DNA of 64,000 bases from RGIG3178 sp942492795 (GCA_942492795.1 OW818639.1:2418001-2482000); one strand, 5' to 3'; numbered from the stretch's first letter, positions 35,402 to 44,081 are shown. Translations and numbers: made by a program. Notes: a model not told the origin generated them from the letters alone.

Positions 35402-36018
35402 AGGGAGAGTTTCACCGCCTCGTAGAGATTTTCACAGTCCTGCACGCCTTTTTTGCATATGCTCCGTGCGCTGTCCAAAAGCGCTGCGGCTTTTTGTTTG
35501 TCTTCCATGGACCCGGTATTGATCATGACGTTTAGCAGCGCTGCTTCCATGCAAGCCCTGCAAAGCGATGCCGCGCATCCGATATCGCTCAGTACAAGCT
35601 GACTTGTCACAGGCTGCAGCAACCGGAGGGACTCAATGACCCCAGCGCAGCGCTCGATCACATGCATCGGCGGCTGTACCGCTTTATCAAGAGCCGCTTG
35701 TATGGCAAATTGTTTTTCCTTCTTATCATGATCGTTGGCTGCGGGCAACGCGTATGCAACGCTTAGCGGCCGGAATGCGTCGGCATCCTGCTGTATCCCC
35801 GCCAGAAGCTCCAAGCGCAGCGTCTCCAGCGTTTGCATTTCCCGGCCAATGACCTGTCCGTACTGTTCATACCGTTTTTTGCCGAGCGTGAACGCCCCCG
35901 CCATATGCCCCAATGCCGCACCCAGCGCACCCGCGAGCGCGCTTACGCCGCCGCCGCCCGGTACCGGGACCTTATCCGAGAGTTTTGCTGAAAACTCTTC
36001 GATTGTCCATCGTTCCAT
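35386..36018 (-). CDS. fchA: Cyclodeaminase/cyclohydrolase family protein (FchA/FtcD-C-like)
   Basis: A 210-residue helical protein of the formimidoyl-THF cyclodeaminase / methenyl-THF cyclohydrolase family. The family motif PVPGGGGVSALAGALGAAL is at the N-terminus, with the expected later helices. ATG at 36016-36018 is used because GAGGTGGAAAAC precedes it; the GTG nine bases upstream lies within that site. It is the first gene of fchA-folD-udg. Given the altered FolD, methenyl-THF cyclohydrolase is the more likely role than histidine breakdown, since no hut genes are present. Confidence 0.88.
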   Translation of the reverse strand: MERWTIEEFSAKLSDKVPVPGGGGVSALAGALGAALGHMAGAFTLGKKRYEQYGQVIGREMQTLETLRLELLAGIQQDADAFRPLSVAYALPAANDHDKKEKQFAIQAALDKAVQPPMHVIERCAGVIESLRLLQPVTSQLVLSDIGCAASLCRACMEAALLNVMINTGSMEDKQKAAALLDSARSICKKGVQDCENLYEAVKLSLCSEN

Positions 36019-36160
36019 GTTTTCCACCTCACTTTTTCAGTGTACCGTCAATTCAAATGCCGCGCAATACCAAAAACGACAACGCGAGCCGTTGCCCCGA
36101 CCCATGCGGCATCGCCCAAAACGCCCGGTCCAAACGAGCAAACGCCTGCGGACTATAAAC

Positions 36161-36186
36161 AAAAACGCCTGTCGACAGGCGTTTTT
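36161..36186 (-). terminator. Terminator of ptsI
   Basis: A 26-base perfect palindrome made of AAAAACGCCTG and its complement around GTCGAC, ending in a T run on the minus strand (and on the plus). Confidence 0.85.
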
Positions 36187-36230
36187 GCAAATATTCTTTT
36201 GTTTTTTTTGAACGTCGGATCGGGTGATCG

Positions 36231-37955
36231 TTACGCGTAGATGTCAGCCAAAAGCTTGTCGATGCGCGCTTCCACTTCGTCGGTGGTATACATTTCGAGG
36301 CACTCATCAATTGCTTGCTTGACCATTTTCATATCCGCACGACGGATCAGATTCTTGATGGTCGGAATGGAACCTGCGCTCATGCTGAACTCGTCGAGGC
36401 CGAGGCCCAGAAGCAGGATCGCGCCGCGCTCGTCGCCCGCCAATTCACCGCAGACGCCCGTCCACTTGCCAACCTTGTGCGACGCTTCGATGACGAGCTT
36501 CATCGCACGGATGACGGCGGGATGCAGCGACCTGTACAGGTTCGAGATCATCTCGTTGCCGCGGTCAACAGCCAGTACGTACTGCGTCAAATCGTTGGTA
36601 CCAATGGAGAAAAAGTCCACGATGTTGGCCAGTTTGTCGGCGATGATACACGCAGCCGGTGTTTCCACCATGGTGCCCAGAGGCATCTTATCGTTAAACG
36701 CAATGCCTTCTGCACGAAGCTCGGCTTTGCACTCAGCGACGATGTCATCCATCTTGTAGATCTCCTCGGCAGAGATGATCATCGGATACATGACAAGGAT
36801 GTTGCCAAAAGCGCTGGCGCGCAACAGTGCGCGCATTTGCGGCTTGATGATGTCGGGACGGTCAAAGTACATACGTACGGCACGCCAGCCCAAGAACGGA
36901 TTCATCTCCGACGGGAACGATATGCATTCCGCCGCTTTGTCTCCGCCGACATCCAGTGTGCGGATGACAATGGGATGCCCGTGAAGAGCCTCCGCCGCTT
37001 CTTTGTATACCAGGAACTGCGCTTCTTCGGTCGGCAGCTCCGGGCTGTTCATATAGAGGAATTCTGTACGGAACAAACCGACGCCCTCGCCGCCGTTTTC
37101 CAAAACGCCTTTGACGTCCCCGGGGGCTGCGATATTTCCGACGATTTCCACTTTATGTCCGTCCTTGGTTTCCGCAGGCAGCATCTTGACCTGGTCAAGG
37201 ATGCGCTTGTGCTCCATGAACGTTTCGTGTTTGGCTTTCAACTGCGCCATTTCCGCATCGGTGGGATTAATAACCACGTTGCAATCGATACCGTCGAGTA
37301 CGATCAGATCACCATGTTTGACCCTGGAGAGAATATCGCCGGTTCCGACGATAGCGGGCAGTCCCATGATGCGCGCGATGATGGACGTATGCGATGTCCG
37401 GCCGCCCACTTCGGTCACAAAGCCTTTGATGTACTTCATATCCATCGTTGCCGTATCCGAAGGCGTCAGATCATTGGCAAATACAACCACTTCATCCCGA
37501 AGGTCGTTGAGGGATACGCGCACGTTGCCGGTGACATTGTCCAAAACGCGTCCGCCGACGTCTTTGACGTCCGCCGCGCGTTCGCGCATGTATTCGTCGT
37601 CCAGAGAGGCTAAAATATTGGCAATTTCCGCGGTCGCTTCTTTGACTGCCTTGGCGGCATTCATTTTGCTGTTGTTGATCTTGTCCAGTACCGATTCTTC
37701 AAGCATCGGATCGGAAAGCATCATCAAATGCGCCCTGAACACGTCGGCTTCCTTGGCGCTCAGACGAGTTTCGGTGATTTCGACGATCTCGTTGAGCTGC
37801 AGTTCGGTATCCGCAAGCGCTTTGCGGAACTTCTCCTCTTCGGCTGCGCACTGCTCTTGTGTTTTCAACAACGTATCGTCGATGATAACCTCGGTACGCT
37901 TCAACACAAACGCTGATCCTATGGCAATACCCGGGGATGCGATAATTCCTTTCAT
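36231..37955 (-). CDS. ptsI: PTS Enzyme I
   Basis: A 574-residue phosphoenolpyruvate-protein phosphotransferase that starts the PTS phosphorelay. The phosphorylated His lies in GGRTSHTSIIARIMGLPA (about residue 189), and the PEP-binding C-terminal domain contains EFLYMNSPELPTEEAQ, RTLDVGGDKAA and the TGVCGELAGD motif. ATG at 37953-37955 follows AGAGGTGTTTACA and gives the normal length. It is preceded by ptsH, with a GC-rich hairpin in between that may reduce read-through. Confidence 0.97.
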   Translation of the reverse strand: MKGIIASPGIAIGSAFVLKRTEVIIDDTLLKTQEQCAAEEEKFRKALADTELQLNEIVEITETRLSAKEADVFRAHLMMLSDPMLEESVLDKINNSKMNAAKAVKEATAEIANILASLDDEYMRERAADVKDVGGRVLDNVTGNVRVSLNDLRDEVVVFANDLTPSDTATMDMKYIKGFVTEVGGRTSHTSIIARIMGLPAIVGTGDILSRVKHGDLIVLDGIDCNVVINPTDAEMAQLKAKHETFMEHKRILDQVKMLPAETKDGHKVEIVGNIAAPGDVKGVLENGGEGVGLFRTEFLYMNSPELPTEEAQFLVYKEAAEALHGHPIVIRTLDVGGDKAAECISFPSEMNPFLGWRAVRMYFDRPDIIKPQMRALLRASAFGNILVMYPMIISAEEIYKMDDIVAECKAELRAEGIAFNDKMPLGTMVETPAACIIADKLANIVDFFSIGTNDLTQYVLAVDRGNEMISNLYRSLHPAVIRAMKLVIEASHKVGKWTGVCGELAGDERGAILLLGLGLDEFSMSAGSIPTIKNLIRRADMKMVKQAIDECLEMYTTDEVEARIDKLLADIYA

Positions 37956-37999
37956 TGTAAACACCTCTTTGTTAAGCGGCTTGGCCGCACATTTTCCAA

Positions 38000-38025
38000 A
38001 CAAAAGGCGGGGCCGTTGCCCCGCC
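38000..38025 (-). terminator. Internal hairpin between ptsH and ptsI
   Basis: GGCGGGGC/GCCCCGCC stem followed on the minus strand by TTTTGTTTGG. Likely a partial terminator lowering ptsI relative to ptsH expression. Confidence 0.6.
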
Positions 38026-38090
38026 CCAATTACCACGGTACTGGCATCCTTACCGTTAGGTTCAGGGTGCGGTTCCATGCGCTTGTTATG

Positions 38091-38351
38091 CTATTCTTCC
38101 AGGTTGTCCAGCAGTTCGACCAAGGCTTCGAGCGCTTCCTTCTCATCCGCTCCGGTACAGCTGATGGTGATCTGGCTGCCCTTGCTGGCCCCAAGGCTCA
38201 ACACGGAAATAATGGATTTTGCGTTTGCTTCCTTGCCCTCTTTTTGCAGTTTAATCACGCTTTTGAATTTCGCCGCTTTCTGCACGAACATCGAAGCGGG
38301 ACGTGCGTGAAGGCCTGTCTCATTCTTCACGACAAACAGTTTCTCAACCAT
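38091..38351 (-). CDS. ptsH: HPr phosphocarrier protein
   Basis: An 86-residue HPr. His15 in GLHARPAS is the site phosphorylated by Enzyme I, and Ser46 in AKSIISVLSLG is the regulatory HPr-kinase site used for CcpA-type catabolite repression in Bacillota. Start follows TAGGAGGAGTATGTT. It lies between the EIIA gene and ptsI, within one transcript from the strong promoter at 38890-38918. Confidence 0.97.
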   Translation of the reverse strand: MVEKLFVVKNETGLHARPASMFVQKAAKFKSVIKLQKEGKEANAKSIISVLSLGASKGSQITISCTGADEKEALEALVELLDNLEE

Positions 38352-38380
38352 AACATACTCCTCCTAACCTGTCATCGGAT

Positions 38381-38803
38381 TTAACCAAGCAGATTGAATT
38401 CTTTCTTTATGTCTTTTATTCCATCGGGAGCAACAGACATGCAATGCTCCTTCAACTCGTTGAGTGTCATGCCTTCGCGCATGGAAATTGCTTCGATGAG
38501 CATCGGGAGATTGACGCCGCTCACGCACTCGCAATTCGGGGTTTTGCCGTTGACCGGGCGATTGATGTTGGCTGCCGTAACGTTGCAGGGTGTTCCGCCG
38601 TACAAATCAACAAACACCAGCACACCGTCGTCATTTAAAAGCTCCGCCAATTTTCCGCGTACCTTTTCGTTAAAGGACTCAAAGCTGTCCTCGCCACACA
38701 AACCGATGGTGTTGATATTCTTTTGCGGCCCCATGATCAGCTCCGCGCTGGAAAGAATACCCTTCGCCATATCTGCATGGGTGACGATGAGAATTTGAAT
38801 CAT
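38381..38803 (-). CDS. PTS EIIA component, mannose/fructose (EIIA-Man) family
   Basis: A 140-residue EIIA-Man fold protein. His9 in IVTHADMAKG is the expected phospho-acceptor. The VFVDLYGGTPCNVTA and ANINRPVNG segments are typical. It is encoded with HPr and Enzyme I but no EIIB, EIIC or EIID lies in the window, so it either serves an unlinked permease or a regulatory/dihydroxyacetone-type chain. ATG at 38801-38803 follows TAGGAGCGTGAATTGC; an upstream GTG lies inside that site. Confidence 0.9.
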   Translation of the reverse strand: MIQILIVTHADMAKGILSSAELIMGPQKNINTIGLCGEDSFESFNEKVRGKLAELLNDDGVLVFVDLYGGTPCNVTAANINRPVNGKTPNCECVSGVNLPMLIEAISMREGMTLNELKEHCMSVAPDGIKDIKKEFNLLG

Positions 38804-38889
38804 GCAATTCACGCTCCTATTGAATCATATTTTATAGCTTCCGCAGCTCAGTAAGCTTCTTGCCAATTGACCACGGCCATATCATTAAA

Positions 38890-38918
38890 ATTATATGTTG
38901 TTGTGATTTCCCTGTCAA
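38890..38918 (-). promoter_or_regulatory. Perfect consensus promoter of the EIIA-ptsH-ptsI operon
   Basis: Minus strand TTGACA (38918-38913), a 17-base spacer and TATAAT (38895-38890): a full match to the sigma-A consensus, about 87 bases upstream of the EIIA start. It implies strong constitutive expression. Confidence 0.85.
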
Positions 38919-39002
38919 TGCCAAAAAACAGCAAATCCGTGCCTACTTAAGGCTTCGAAACGCTGTGTTCCTCAACGCACACCGATACTTTACTATACAA
39001 AA

Positions 39003-39049
39003 GATGACTTATGGGGACATTCTGGCTACAAATGTCACCTTGAGTCATC
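39003..39049 (-). terminator. Extended inverted repeat after the second S41 gene
   Basis: GATGACT/AGTCATC outer arms and GGnGACATT/AATGTCnCC inner arms around a 9-base loop; the minus-strand tail is TTTTGTAT. It fits an intrinsic terminator of the upstream S41 gene. The rest of 38919-39108 shows no gene. Confidence 0.45.
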
Positions 39050-39108
39050 AACGATCTGTTTTACGAATGCTGTAATTGGCGCATGGCATGTCCGCGCAAA
39101 ACATGCTG

Positions 39109-40239
39109 TCACGGCGCTTCACTCTTTGATATCTCTTGGAGCGCGCTTTGAAGCACTTCATCGCGGCTGTGTGCATACGCCCAACCGGGGACCTCTTCGT
39201 CGGCCGTCGCAATATCCGGCGTCAGTCCTTTGCCGTTTATTTTTGATCCGGAAGGAAGCACATATTCCGCCACCGTAAAGCGTATGCCACCCCCGTTTTT
39301 TAGCTGTGCAACGCGCTGCACAGTGCCTTTTCCGAAGGTCTTTATGCCGATGATGACAGCACAGCCGTAGTCCTGGAGGATACCGGCCAGAACCTCGGAC
39401 GCCGATGCACTCTGTTCGTCGACCAGAATATACAGCTTTTTACCGGACAACGATCCGCCGCGGCTCCGATAGGTTTCCGTTTTGTTGCCCGATTCATTGA
39501 GCGTCAGCAGCAGTTTGCCCTTTGGGACGAAGGCTTCCGCAATCGCTATCGCGGCATCCAGCCTTCCGCCCGGGTTATGCCGCAAATCCAGCACGGCGGT
39601 TCCCTTTTGGAAGCACTTCTCCAAGGCGCTTATAACCTGGGTTTCCATACCGTTCTGCGTGAACGAACGGATGCGCACATAGCCCGTGGTATCATCGAGC
39701 CAGCTATGCTCCACATCGGGGAACGAATTAATCGGTACGGGGAATACATTTTGCGCCCGCTCGGTCCCGTTGCGGCTGATGACAAGCTCTATCTTTTCAT
39801 CCTGTACGCAGACAGGCCACACTGCCCCCTTGTCTACGCGCACACCGTTGATGGCAACGACGATATCGCCTTTGGCGATGCCGCCGATCTGCGCAGGAGA
39901 GTTTTCAATCACCGATGCTATAAAATATCCTTGCGCCACGCGCACCGATTCCAGACCCAGTCCGATCGCTTTTTGCCCTTGCAAATGCTGCGCGAACGAA
40001 TCCATGCTCTGCGGTGTCAAGTAGCCCGCCATCGGGTCGGGCAGCGCGTCCAGCATTCCCTTTACCGCAGCCTGATCCAGTTCATCCGCCGATACGCCGT
40101 AATAGGCTTCCGACTGCAACGCTTCCATAGCCTGCCGGGCTAAGATTAAACTGCCGCGACCCCAGAGAAACCCCAGCATGCCGCAGAGGATCAATCCCAA
40201 TGCCATACAGGCGTACGCCTGAAAAGGTCTTCGTTTCAC
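39109..40239 (-). CDS. S41-family protease, second copy
   Basis: A 376-residue membrane-anchored protease with an N-terminal helix (about 9-27), a short helical region, a PDZ domain (ENSPAQIGGIAKGDIVVAING) and an S41 catalytic domain with Ser in DEQSASASEVLAGIL and Lys in GIKTFGKGTVQR. It shares the architecture but only modest sequence with the protease at 30949-32118. No peptidoglycan-binding domain follows. ATG is preceded by AAGGGGGAAACAC. It is monocistronic. Confidence 0.88.
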   Translation of the reverse strand: MKRRPFQAYACMALGLILCGMLGFLWGRGSLILARQAMEALQSEAYYGVSADELDQAAVKGMLDALPDPMAGYLTPQSMDSFAQHLQGQKAIGLGLESVRVAQGYFIASVIENSPAQIGGIAKGDIVVAINGVRVDKGAVWPVCVQDEKIELVISRNGTERAQNVFPVPINSFPDVEHSWLDDTTGYVRIRSFTQNGMETQVISALEKCFQKGTAVLDLRHNPGGRLDAAIAIAEAFVPKGKLLLTLNESGNKTETYRSRGGSLSGKKLYILVDEQSASASEVLAGILQDYGCAVIIGIKTFGKGTVQRVAQLKNGGGIRFTVAEYVLPSGSKINGKGLTPDIATADEEVPGWAYAHSRDEVLQSALQEISKSEAP

Positions 40240-40537
40240 ATGTGTTTCCCCCTTGTTTACCCGTTATCTAAACACATGCGAAACATCGGCAGAGTATGCA
40301 ACAAACCCGCGCTATCCTTGAGAATAGCAGTCTTTTTCTTGGCTTGTAAATCCATATACCGCGTTTCTCGTCAGGAAATGCAGATCTAAATAATTCATAT
40401 TCATATAGACAGGTTTGTCCACTCCCACTTATATGCATCCAATCCATAGATAGTCAAATTCGGCGACATCTGCGGCGAATTTGCACAAAAGGATTGCAAA
40501 GCAACCCCTCGTCAAAAACGAATTTTTTTAACGAAAA
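40240..40537. other. Gap between ADH-1 terminator and second S41 gene
   Basis: About 300 AT-rich bases. The minus-strand side must hold the S41 promoter, but no convincing -35/-10 pair was identified and no gene is supported. Confidence 0.5.
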
Positions 40538-40560
40538 AAAGAGGCGCATCGCGCCTCTTT
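40538..40560 (-). terminator. Terminator of zinc dehydrogenase copy 1
   Basis: AAAGAGGCGC-ATC-GCGCCTCTTT stem followed on the minus strand by TTTTTTTCG. Confidence 0.9.
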
Positions 40561-40573
40561 TGGTTTGAATCGA

Positions 40574-41638
40574 CTAAACTTCCTGCAGATTGAGGGTGAC
40601 GCGGTATGCGCCGGGTGTCGCAGCTGCTTCGTACCCTTTTTGGATGTCGCGCAGCGGGATGTATTTGCCTTCAAGCGACCATCCGCAGTTGATCAGCTTC
40701 TTGGACAGAAGCGTTGCGGAATCCATCCAGTCGGCCAGGTTCGCGCCGAACGTTCCGATGATCTCGATCTTGCGATAGTGGATCTCGTTGGGGTCGATCG
40801 CGAGTTCCGGCTTCGGATAGCCGGCCGGGAAAATGACCAAACGGCCGCGAAGCGGTTTGAGCATCTGATAGCCCTGCTTGTATGCGATGCTCAGGCCAAC
40901 GGCGGCGATGACAACATCGGCGCCCTTGCCACCGGTCAATTTCTTGACTTCTTCGACTGCATCGGTGTTCTTGGCATCCACGACGTCGGCGATGCCCATC
41001 TTCTTGGCGCGCTCGACTTTGGCGGGATCGACTTCGGTGATGATAACGCGGGCGCCCCATGCTTTGGCGACCTGTGCATTGACAAGGCCCATGGTGCCTG
41101 CGCCGATGACAACGACGTCTTCCATCGGTTTGATGCCGGCTTTTTTGATGCATTGCACGGCTGTGGCAACCGGCTCAAGGAAGCCTGCTTCTGCCGGAGG
41201 AACGGAGTTGTCGATCGGAATAACGAACTTCTGATCCGCAACGATGTAATCCGCAAAGCGTTTCTGTCCGTAGTAACCGTCCGGACCGGGGCCTCTGCCG
41301 CCGGATCTGCCTGTGCAGTCGCCGGTGTTGCCAACACGGCAGTTGTAGCACTTGCCGCAGTAGCCGTGCATTGCGCCGACTTGCATGCCGATCTTGTAAT
41401 CGTCAATGACGTTCTCGCCCTTGTAGAAGATGGTTCCGGCGAACTCATGTCCGGCTGCCTGCGGGAAACCCTGATGATCGCGCAGACCCAGCCATTGCTG
41501 ATAGTCTGTGGTGCAGATGTTGCAGGTGTCCATCTTGATGACGATATCTTCCGGTCCAACCTTCGGGAACGGTGCCTCGTGCATCTCGGCCTTATGGCCT
41601 TCTACGATGACGCCAAAATGAATTTTCTCTGGAAGCAT
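40574..41638 (-). CDS. Zinc-dependent medium-chain alcohol/polyol dehydrogenase, copy 1
   Basis: A 354-residue MDR dehydrogenase. Catalytic zinc ligands are Cys in CNICTTDYQQW and the GHEFAG His/Glu; the structural-zinc motif C-x2-C-x2-C-x7-C is present as YCGKCYNCRVGNTGDC; the NAD fold shows VIGAGTMGLVNAQVAK. The closest general types are sorbitol, threonine or galactitol-1-phosphate dehydrogenases, and the aldolase neighbours favour a sugar alcohol phosphate. ATG at 41636-41638 follows AAAGGAGAAAAAC. It is downstream of aldolase copy 1. Confidence 0.9.
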   Translation of the reverse strand: MLPEKIHFGVIVEGHKAEMHEAPFPKVGPEDIVIKMDTCNICTTDYQQWLGLRDHQGFPQAAGHEFAGTIFYKGENVIDDYKIGMQVGAMHGYCGKCYNCRVGNTGDCTGRSGGRGPGPDGYYGQKRFADYIVADQKFVIPIDNSVPPAEAGFLEPVATAVQCIKKAGIKPMEDVVVIGAGTMGLVNAQVAKAWGARVIITEVDPAKVERAKKMGIADVVDAKNTDAVEEVKKLTGGKGADVVIAAVGLSIAYKQGYQMLKPLRGRLVIFPAGYPKPELAIDPNEIHYRKIEIIGTFGANLADWMDSATLLSKKLINCGWSLEGKYIPLRDIQKGYEAAATPGAYRVTLNLQEV

Positions 41639-41672
41639 GTTTTTCTCCTTTAAGAATTTAGTTTTTTCGTTC

Positions 41673-41706
41673 AAGATGCAGCCGGAAAAACTTCCGGCTG
41701 CATCTT
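41673..41706 (-). terminator. Long hairpin between aldolase copy 1 and dehydrogenase copy 1
   Basis: A perfect 15-bp stem, AAGATGCAGCCGGAA and its complement, with a 4-base loop. No T run follows directly, so it may be a processing or stabilising hairpin rather than a terminator. The same GATGCAGCCGG motif occurs after aldolase copy 2. Confidence 0.55.
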
Positions 41707-41728
41707 AATCGTTTTGAGATTTATAAGT

Positions 41729-42553
41729 TTAGTACCTGTCGCACTGTCCGAACAGCTTCATGTAGTGGACGAGCATGTCCTTCCAGCCCTGTTTGACGGC
41801 TTTGTAGCCGGGGCCTGCCGCGGTGATTCCCGCATCGTTCCATGCTTTTGCGCCAGCCATGGCAAGGTCGGTTGCGAGGTTGATCTTGCTGATGCCCGAA
41901 TGAGCGGCTTTCGCAAGGTTTTCGTCGCCGGTGCCGCTTCCGCCGTGCAATACGAGCGGGATCTTCACCAGGTTGAACAGCTTCTCAAGCAGCGGGAAAT
42001 CGAGGTACGGGGTTCCCTTATACACGCCGTGTGCGGTGCCGATGGCCACTGCCAAAGCATCGCAATCGGTCTTTGTAACAAACTCAACTGCTTCGTCCGG
42101 ATTCGTCATGCCTGCATCACGATCCACAGCGTACTGCATGCCAACGCCGACGTGTCCTAATTCGGCTTCGACGGATACGTCAACCGCATGGGCGATCTTG
42201 CAAAGCTCGGCGACCTGTGCGATGTTATCAGCCAGCGGCAGGGTGGAGCGGTCTGCCATGATGGATGTGTAGCCTGCGCGGATAGCCCAGATTGCATGTT
42301 CGAACTTGGCGCCATGATCCTGTTGGATGGAGATGGGCATTTTGGATTCTTTGGCAAGTTCTTCGCACATACGTCCGAAAAATACGACCTTGCTGTTGGC
42401 TCCAAAGCCGATGTCCAAAATCATTGCGGACTTGTTCTCTTCCGCGGCTTCGATGGCTGCGCGCAACGTGTCTTCGTTGCTGATGTTCGGCGCGGTGACG
42501 CCGTAACCGGCTTCGCGAGCAGCTACTTCAATCCACTTACTTGTTACTAGCAT
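41729..42553 (-). CDS. Class II fructose/tagatose-bisphosphate aldolase family, copy 1
   Basis: A 274-residue zinc aldolase-fold protein. Visible are the metal-site sequence IQQDHGAKFEHAIWAI, the AELGHVGVG segment, IGTAHGVYKG with a histidine, and the substrate-phosphate loop VLHGGSGTGDENLAKA. It cleaves or forms a ketose bisphosphate in related enzymes; fructose, tagatose or another sugar cannot be told apart here. Start follows TTTAGGAGGAAAAAGCT. It has its own promoter and precedes dehydrogenase copy 1, with which it likely forms an operon. Confidence 0.88.
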   Translation of the reverse strand: MLVTSKWIEVAAREAGYGVTAPNISNEDTLRAAIEAAEENKSAMILDIGFGANSKVVFFGRMCEELAKESKMPISIQQDHGAKFEHAIWAIRAGYTSIMADRSTLPLADNIAQVAELCKIAHAVDVSVEAELGHVGVGMQYAVDRDAGMTNPDEAVEFVTKTDCDALAVAIGTAHGVYKGTPYLDFPLLEKLFNLVKIPLVLHGGSGTGDENLAKAAHSGISKINLATDLAMAGAKAWNDAGITAAGPGYKAVKQGWKDMLVHYMKLFGQCDRY

Positions 42554-42583
42554 AGCTTTTTCCTCCTAAATGTGTTAAATTAA

Positions 42584-42607
42584 GACAATTTGTAATTGTC
42601 ACAATTC
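42584..42607 (-). promoter_or_regulatory. Operator-like repeat upstream of aldolase copy 1
   Basis: Perfect 7-bp inverted repeat GACAATT-TGT-AATTGTC (42584-42600), overlapping a second AATTGT-C-ACAATT. A related element is present before aldolase copy 2. Confidence 0.5.
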
Positions 42608-42641
42608 CCTCATAGGAATTACCTCAAATGCGTCCGTGATT

Positions 42642-42670
42642 ATTTTATATCTATTTACCCAAACAAGCAA
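42642..42670 (-). promoter_or_regulatory. Predicted promoter of aldolase copy 1
   Basis: Minus strand TTGCTT (42670-42665), a 17-base spacer and TAAAAT (42647-42642). The remaining bases up to 42995 show no gene. Confidence 0.5.
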
Positions 42671-42995
42671 GCCCTTTATCTATGAAACGTTTAATTATGC
42701 TCAGAGTTTCGCATAAATATTTTCGCCGCTGCCGATATTATTTTGTTATAAATTATCAGGTGAACCTTATTCGGATACGATCAATTTTTAATGCTGATTG
42801 GGTTTTCTGCGTTTCTTGTTTTGTTTCCTATACTGTTTATATGGTTTGTATATATAGGATAGAACCGCATAACGCGTCACGCCAATATGCCTGTGTAGCG
42901 CCGCAGCACAGGCATCGCATGCCAGTACCAATGCCGCTTTGCAAATGCGTACGTCGTCAAAGTATCATTTTTTACACGCGCAATGCTGTAGCATG

Positions 42996-43027
42996 AAAAA
43001 ATGCAGCCGGCGATTTGCCGGCTGCAT
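42996..43027 (-). terminator. Terminator of aldolase copy 2
   Basis: ATGCAGCCGGC and its complement form the stem; on the minus strand it is followed by TTTTTC. Confidence 0.88.
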
Positions 43028-43048
43028 CAATGCATATCGGGGTGTGGT

Positions 43049-43873
43049 TTAGTACCTGTTGCACTGACCGAACAGTTTCATGTAGTGGATGAGCATATCC
43101 TTGAAGCCCTGTTTGATGGCTTTGTAGCCGGGACCTGCGGATACGATTCCCGCATCGTTCCAGGCTTTTGCGCCCGCCATCATGAGGTCGGTCGCAAGGT
43201 TGACCTTGCTGATGCCTTCACGGGCGGCTTTGGCAAGGTTTTCGTCGCCGGTACCGCTTCCGCCGTGGAGAACCAGCGGTATCTTCACGATATCAAAGCA
43301 CTTGTGCAGCAGCGGGAAATCGAGATACGGCGTTCCCTTGTATACGCCGTGCGCGGTGCCGATGGCGATTGCCAGCGCATCTATGTCGGTGCGTGCAACA
43401 TACTCGGCTGCCTGATTCGGATCGGTCAATCCGGCGTTGCGGTCCGCATCGTACTGCAAGCCAACGCCGACGTGCCCCAATTCAGCTTCGACGGAAACGC
43501 CGACGGCATGGGCAATTTTTGTGATTTCGGCAACCTGTGCGACATTTTCTTCAAAGGGCAATGTTGAACGGTCCGCCATGACGGCGGTATAGCCTGCACG
43601 GATAGCCCAGATTGCATGTTCGAATTTGGCGCCATGATCCTGTTGGATGGCAATCGGCACAGGAGCGCTTTTTGCAAGAATCTCGACCGCACGTCCGAAG
43701 TAGACGATATCGGGATGGGCGCCAAAGTTGAGATCCAAGATCATGGCAGACTTGTTCTCGACCGCCGCTTCGATGGCTGCGCGGACACAATCCTCGTTGT
43801 TTGTGTTGGGTGCTGTTACCGCGTACCCTTCGGCACGGGCGACATCAAGGATCTGCTTTGCTGTTACTAACAT
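43049..43873 (-). CDS. Class II fructose/tagatose-bisphosphate aldolase family, copy 2
   Basis: A 274-residue paralogue of copy 1, the same length and with the same motifs (IQQDHGAKFEHAIWAI, AELGHVGVG, IGTAHGVYKG, VLHGGSGTGDENLAKA). The first 70 residues differ most, while the centre and C-terminus are very similar. Catalytic residues seem intact. It has its own promoter and terminator. Both starts begin MLVT and have AGGAGGAAA-type sites, which also points to duplication. Confidence 0.88.
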   Translation of the reverse strand: MLVTAKQILDVARAEGYAVTAPNTNNEDCVRAAIEAAVENKSAMILDLNFGAHPDIVYFGRAVEILAKSAPVPIAIQQDHGAKFEHAIWAIRAGYTAVMADRSTLPFEENVAQVAEITKIAHAVGVSVEAELGHVGVGLQYDADRNAGLTDPNQAAEYVARTDIDALAIAIGTAHGVYKGTPYLDFPLLHKCFDIVKIPLVLHGGSGTGDENLAKAAREGISKVNLATDLMMAGAKAWNDAGIVSAGPGYKAIKQGFKDMLIHYMKLFGQCNRY

Positions 43874-43903
43874 TGGGTTTCCTCCTAAATGTTTTTAAAT
43901 TAA

Positions 43904-43920
43904 AACAATGGTTGATTGTT
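43904..43920 (-). promoter_or_regulatory. Operator-like repeat upstream of aldolase copy 2
   Basis: AACAAT-GGTTG-ATTGTT, a 6-bp inverted repeat at the position that matches the AATTGTC repeat of copy 1. Confidence 0.4.
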
Positions 43921-43959
43921 CAATTTTCTAAAGAGGCGTCTTCGTTCATAACTGTAACA

Positions 43960-43988
43960 ATTCTATATCGAACCACTCAAATTAGCAA
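43960..43988 (-). promoter_or_regulatory. Predicted promoter of aldolase copy 2
   Basis: Minus strand TTGCTA (43988-43983), a 17-base spacer and TAGAAT (43965-43960), continuing as GATATAGAATTGTTA. The same GATATAGAATTGT block occurs at the dehydrogenase copy 2 promoter. The rest of the gap to 44081 shows no gene. Confidence 0.5.
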
Positions 43989-44081
43989 GTTGTTTATTGT
44001 CAATCATATATAATATATTCACATTAAACGGTTGTTCAAGACTGCATTGCAGCGCATTGCATCAGCCGGAAGATCGGAATG

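Noticed and set aside
38860..39075. Small plus-strand frame and GGGGACATT/AATGTCACC repeat, reminiscent of an insertion-sequence end
   Set aside because: No transposase remnant or target duplication is visible, and the repeat fits a terminator of the upstream S41 gene better.
42682..42996. Plus-strand frame of 104 codons in the aldolase intergenic gap
   Set aside because: It has no ribosome binding site and no coding bias, and it lies across the predicted aldolase promoter.
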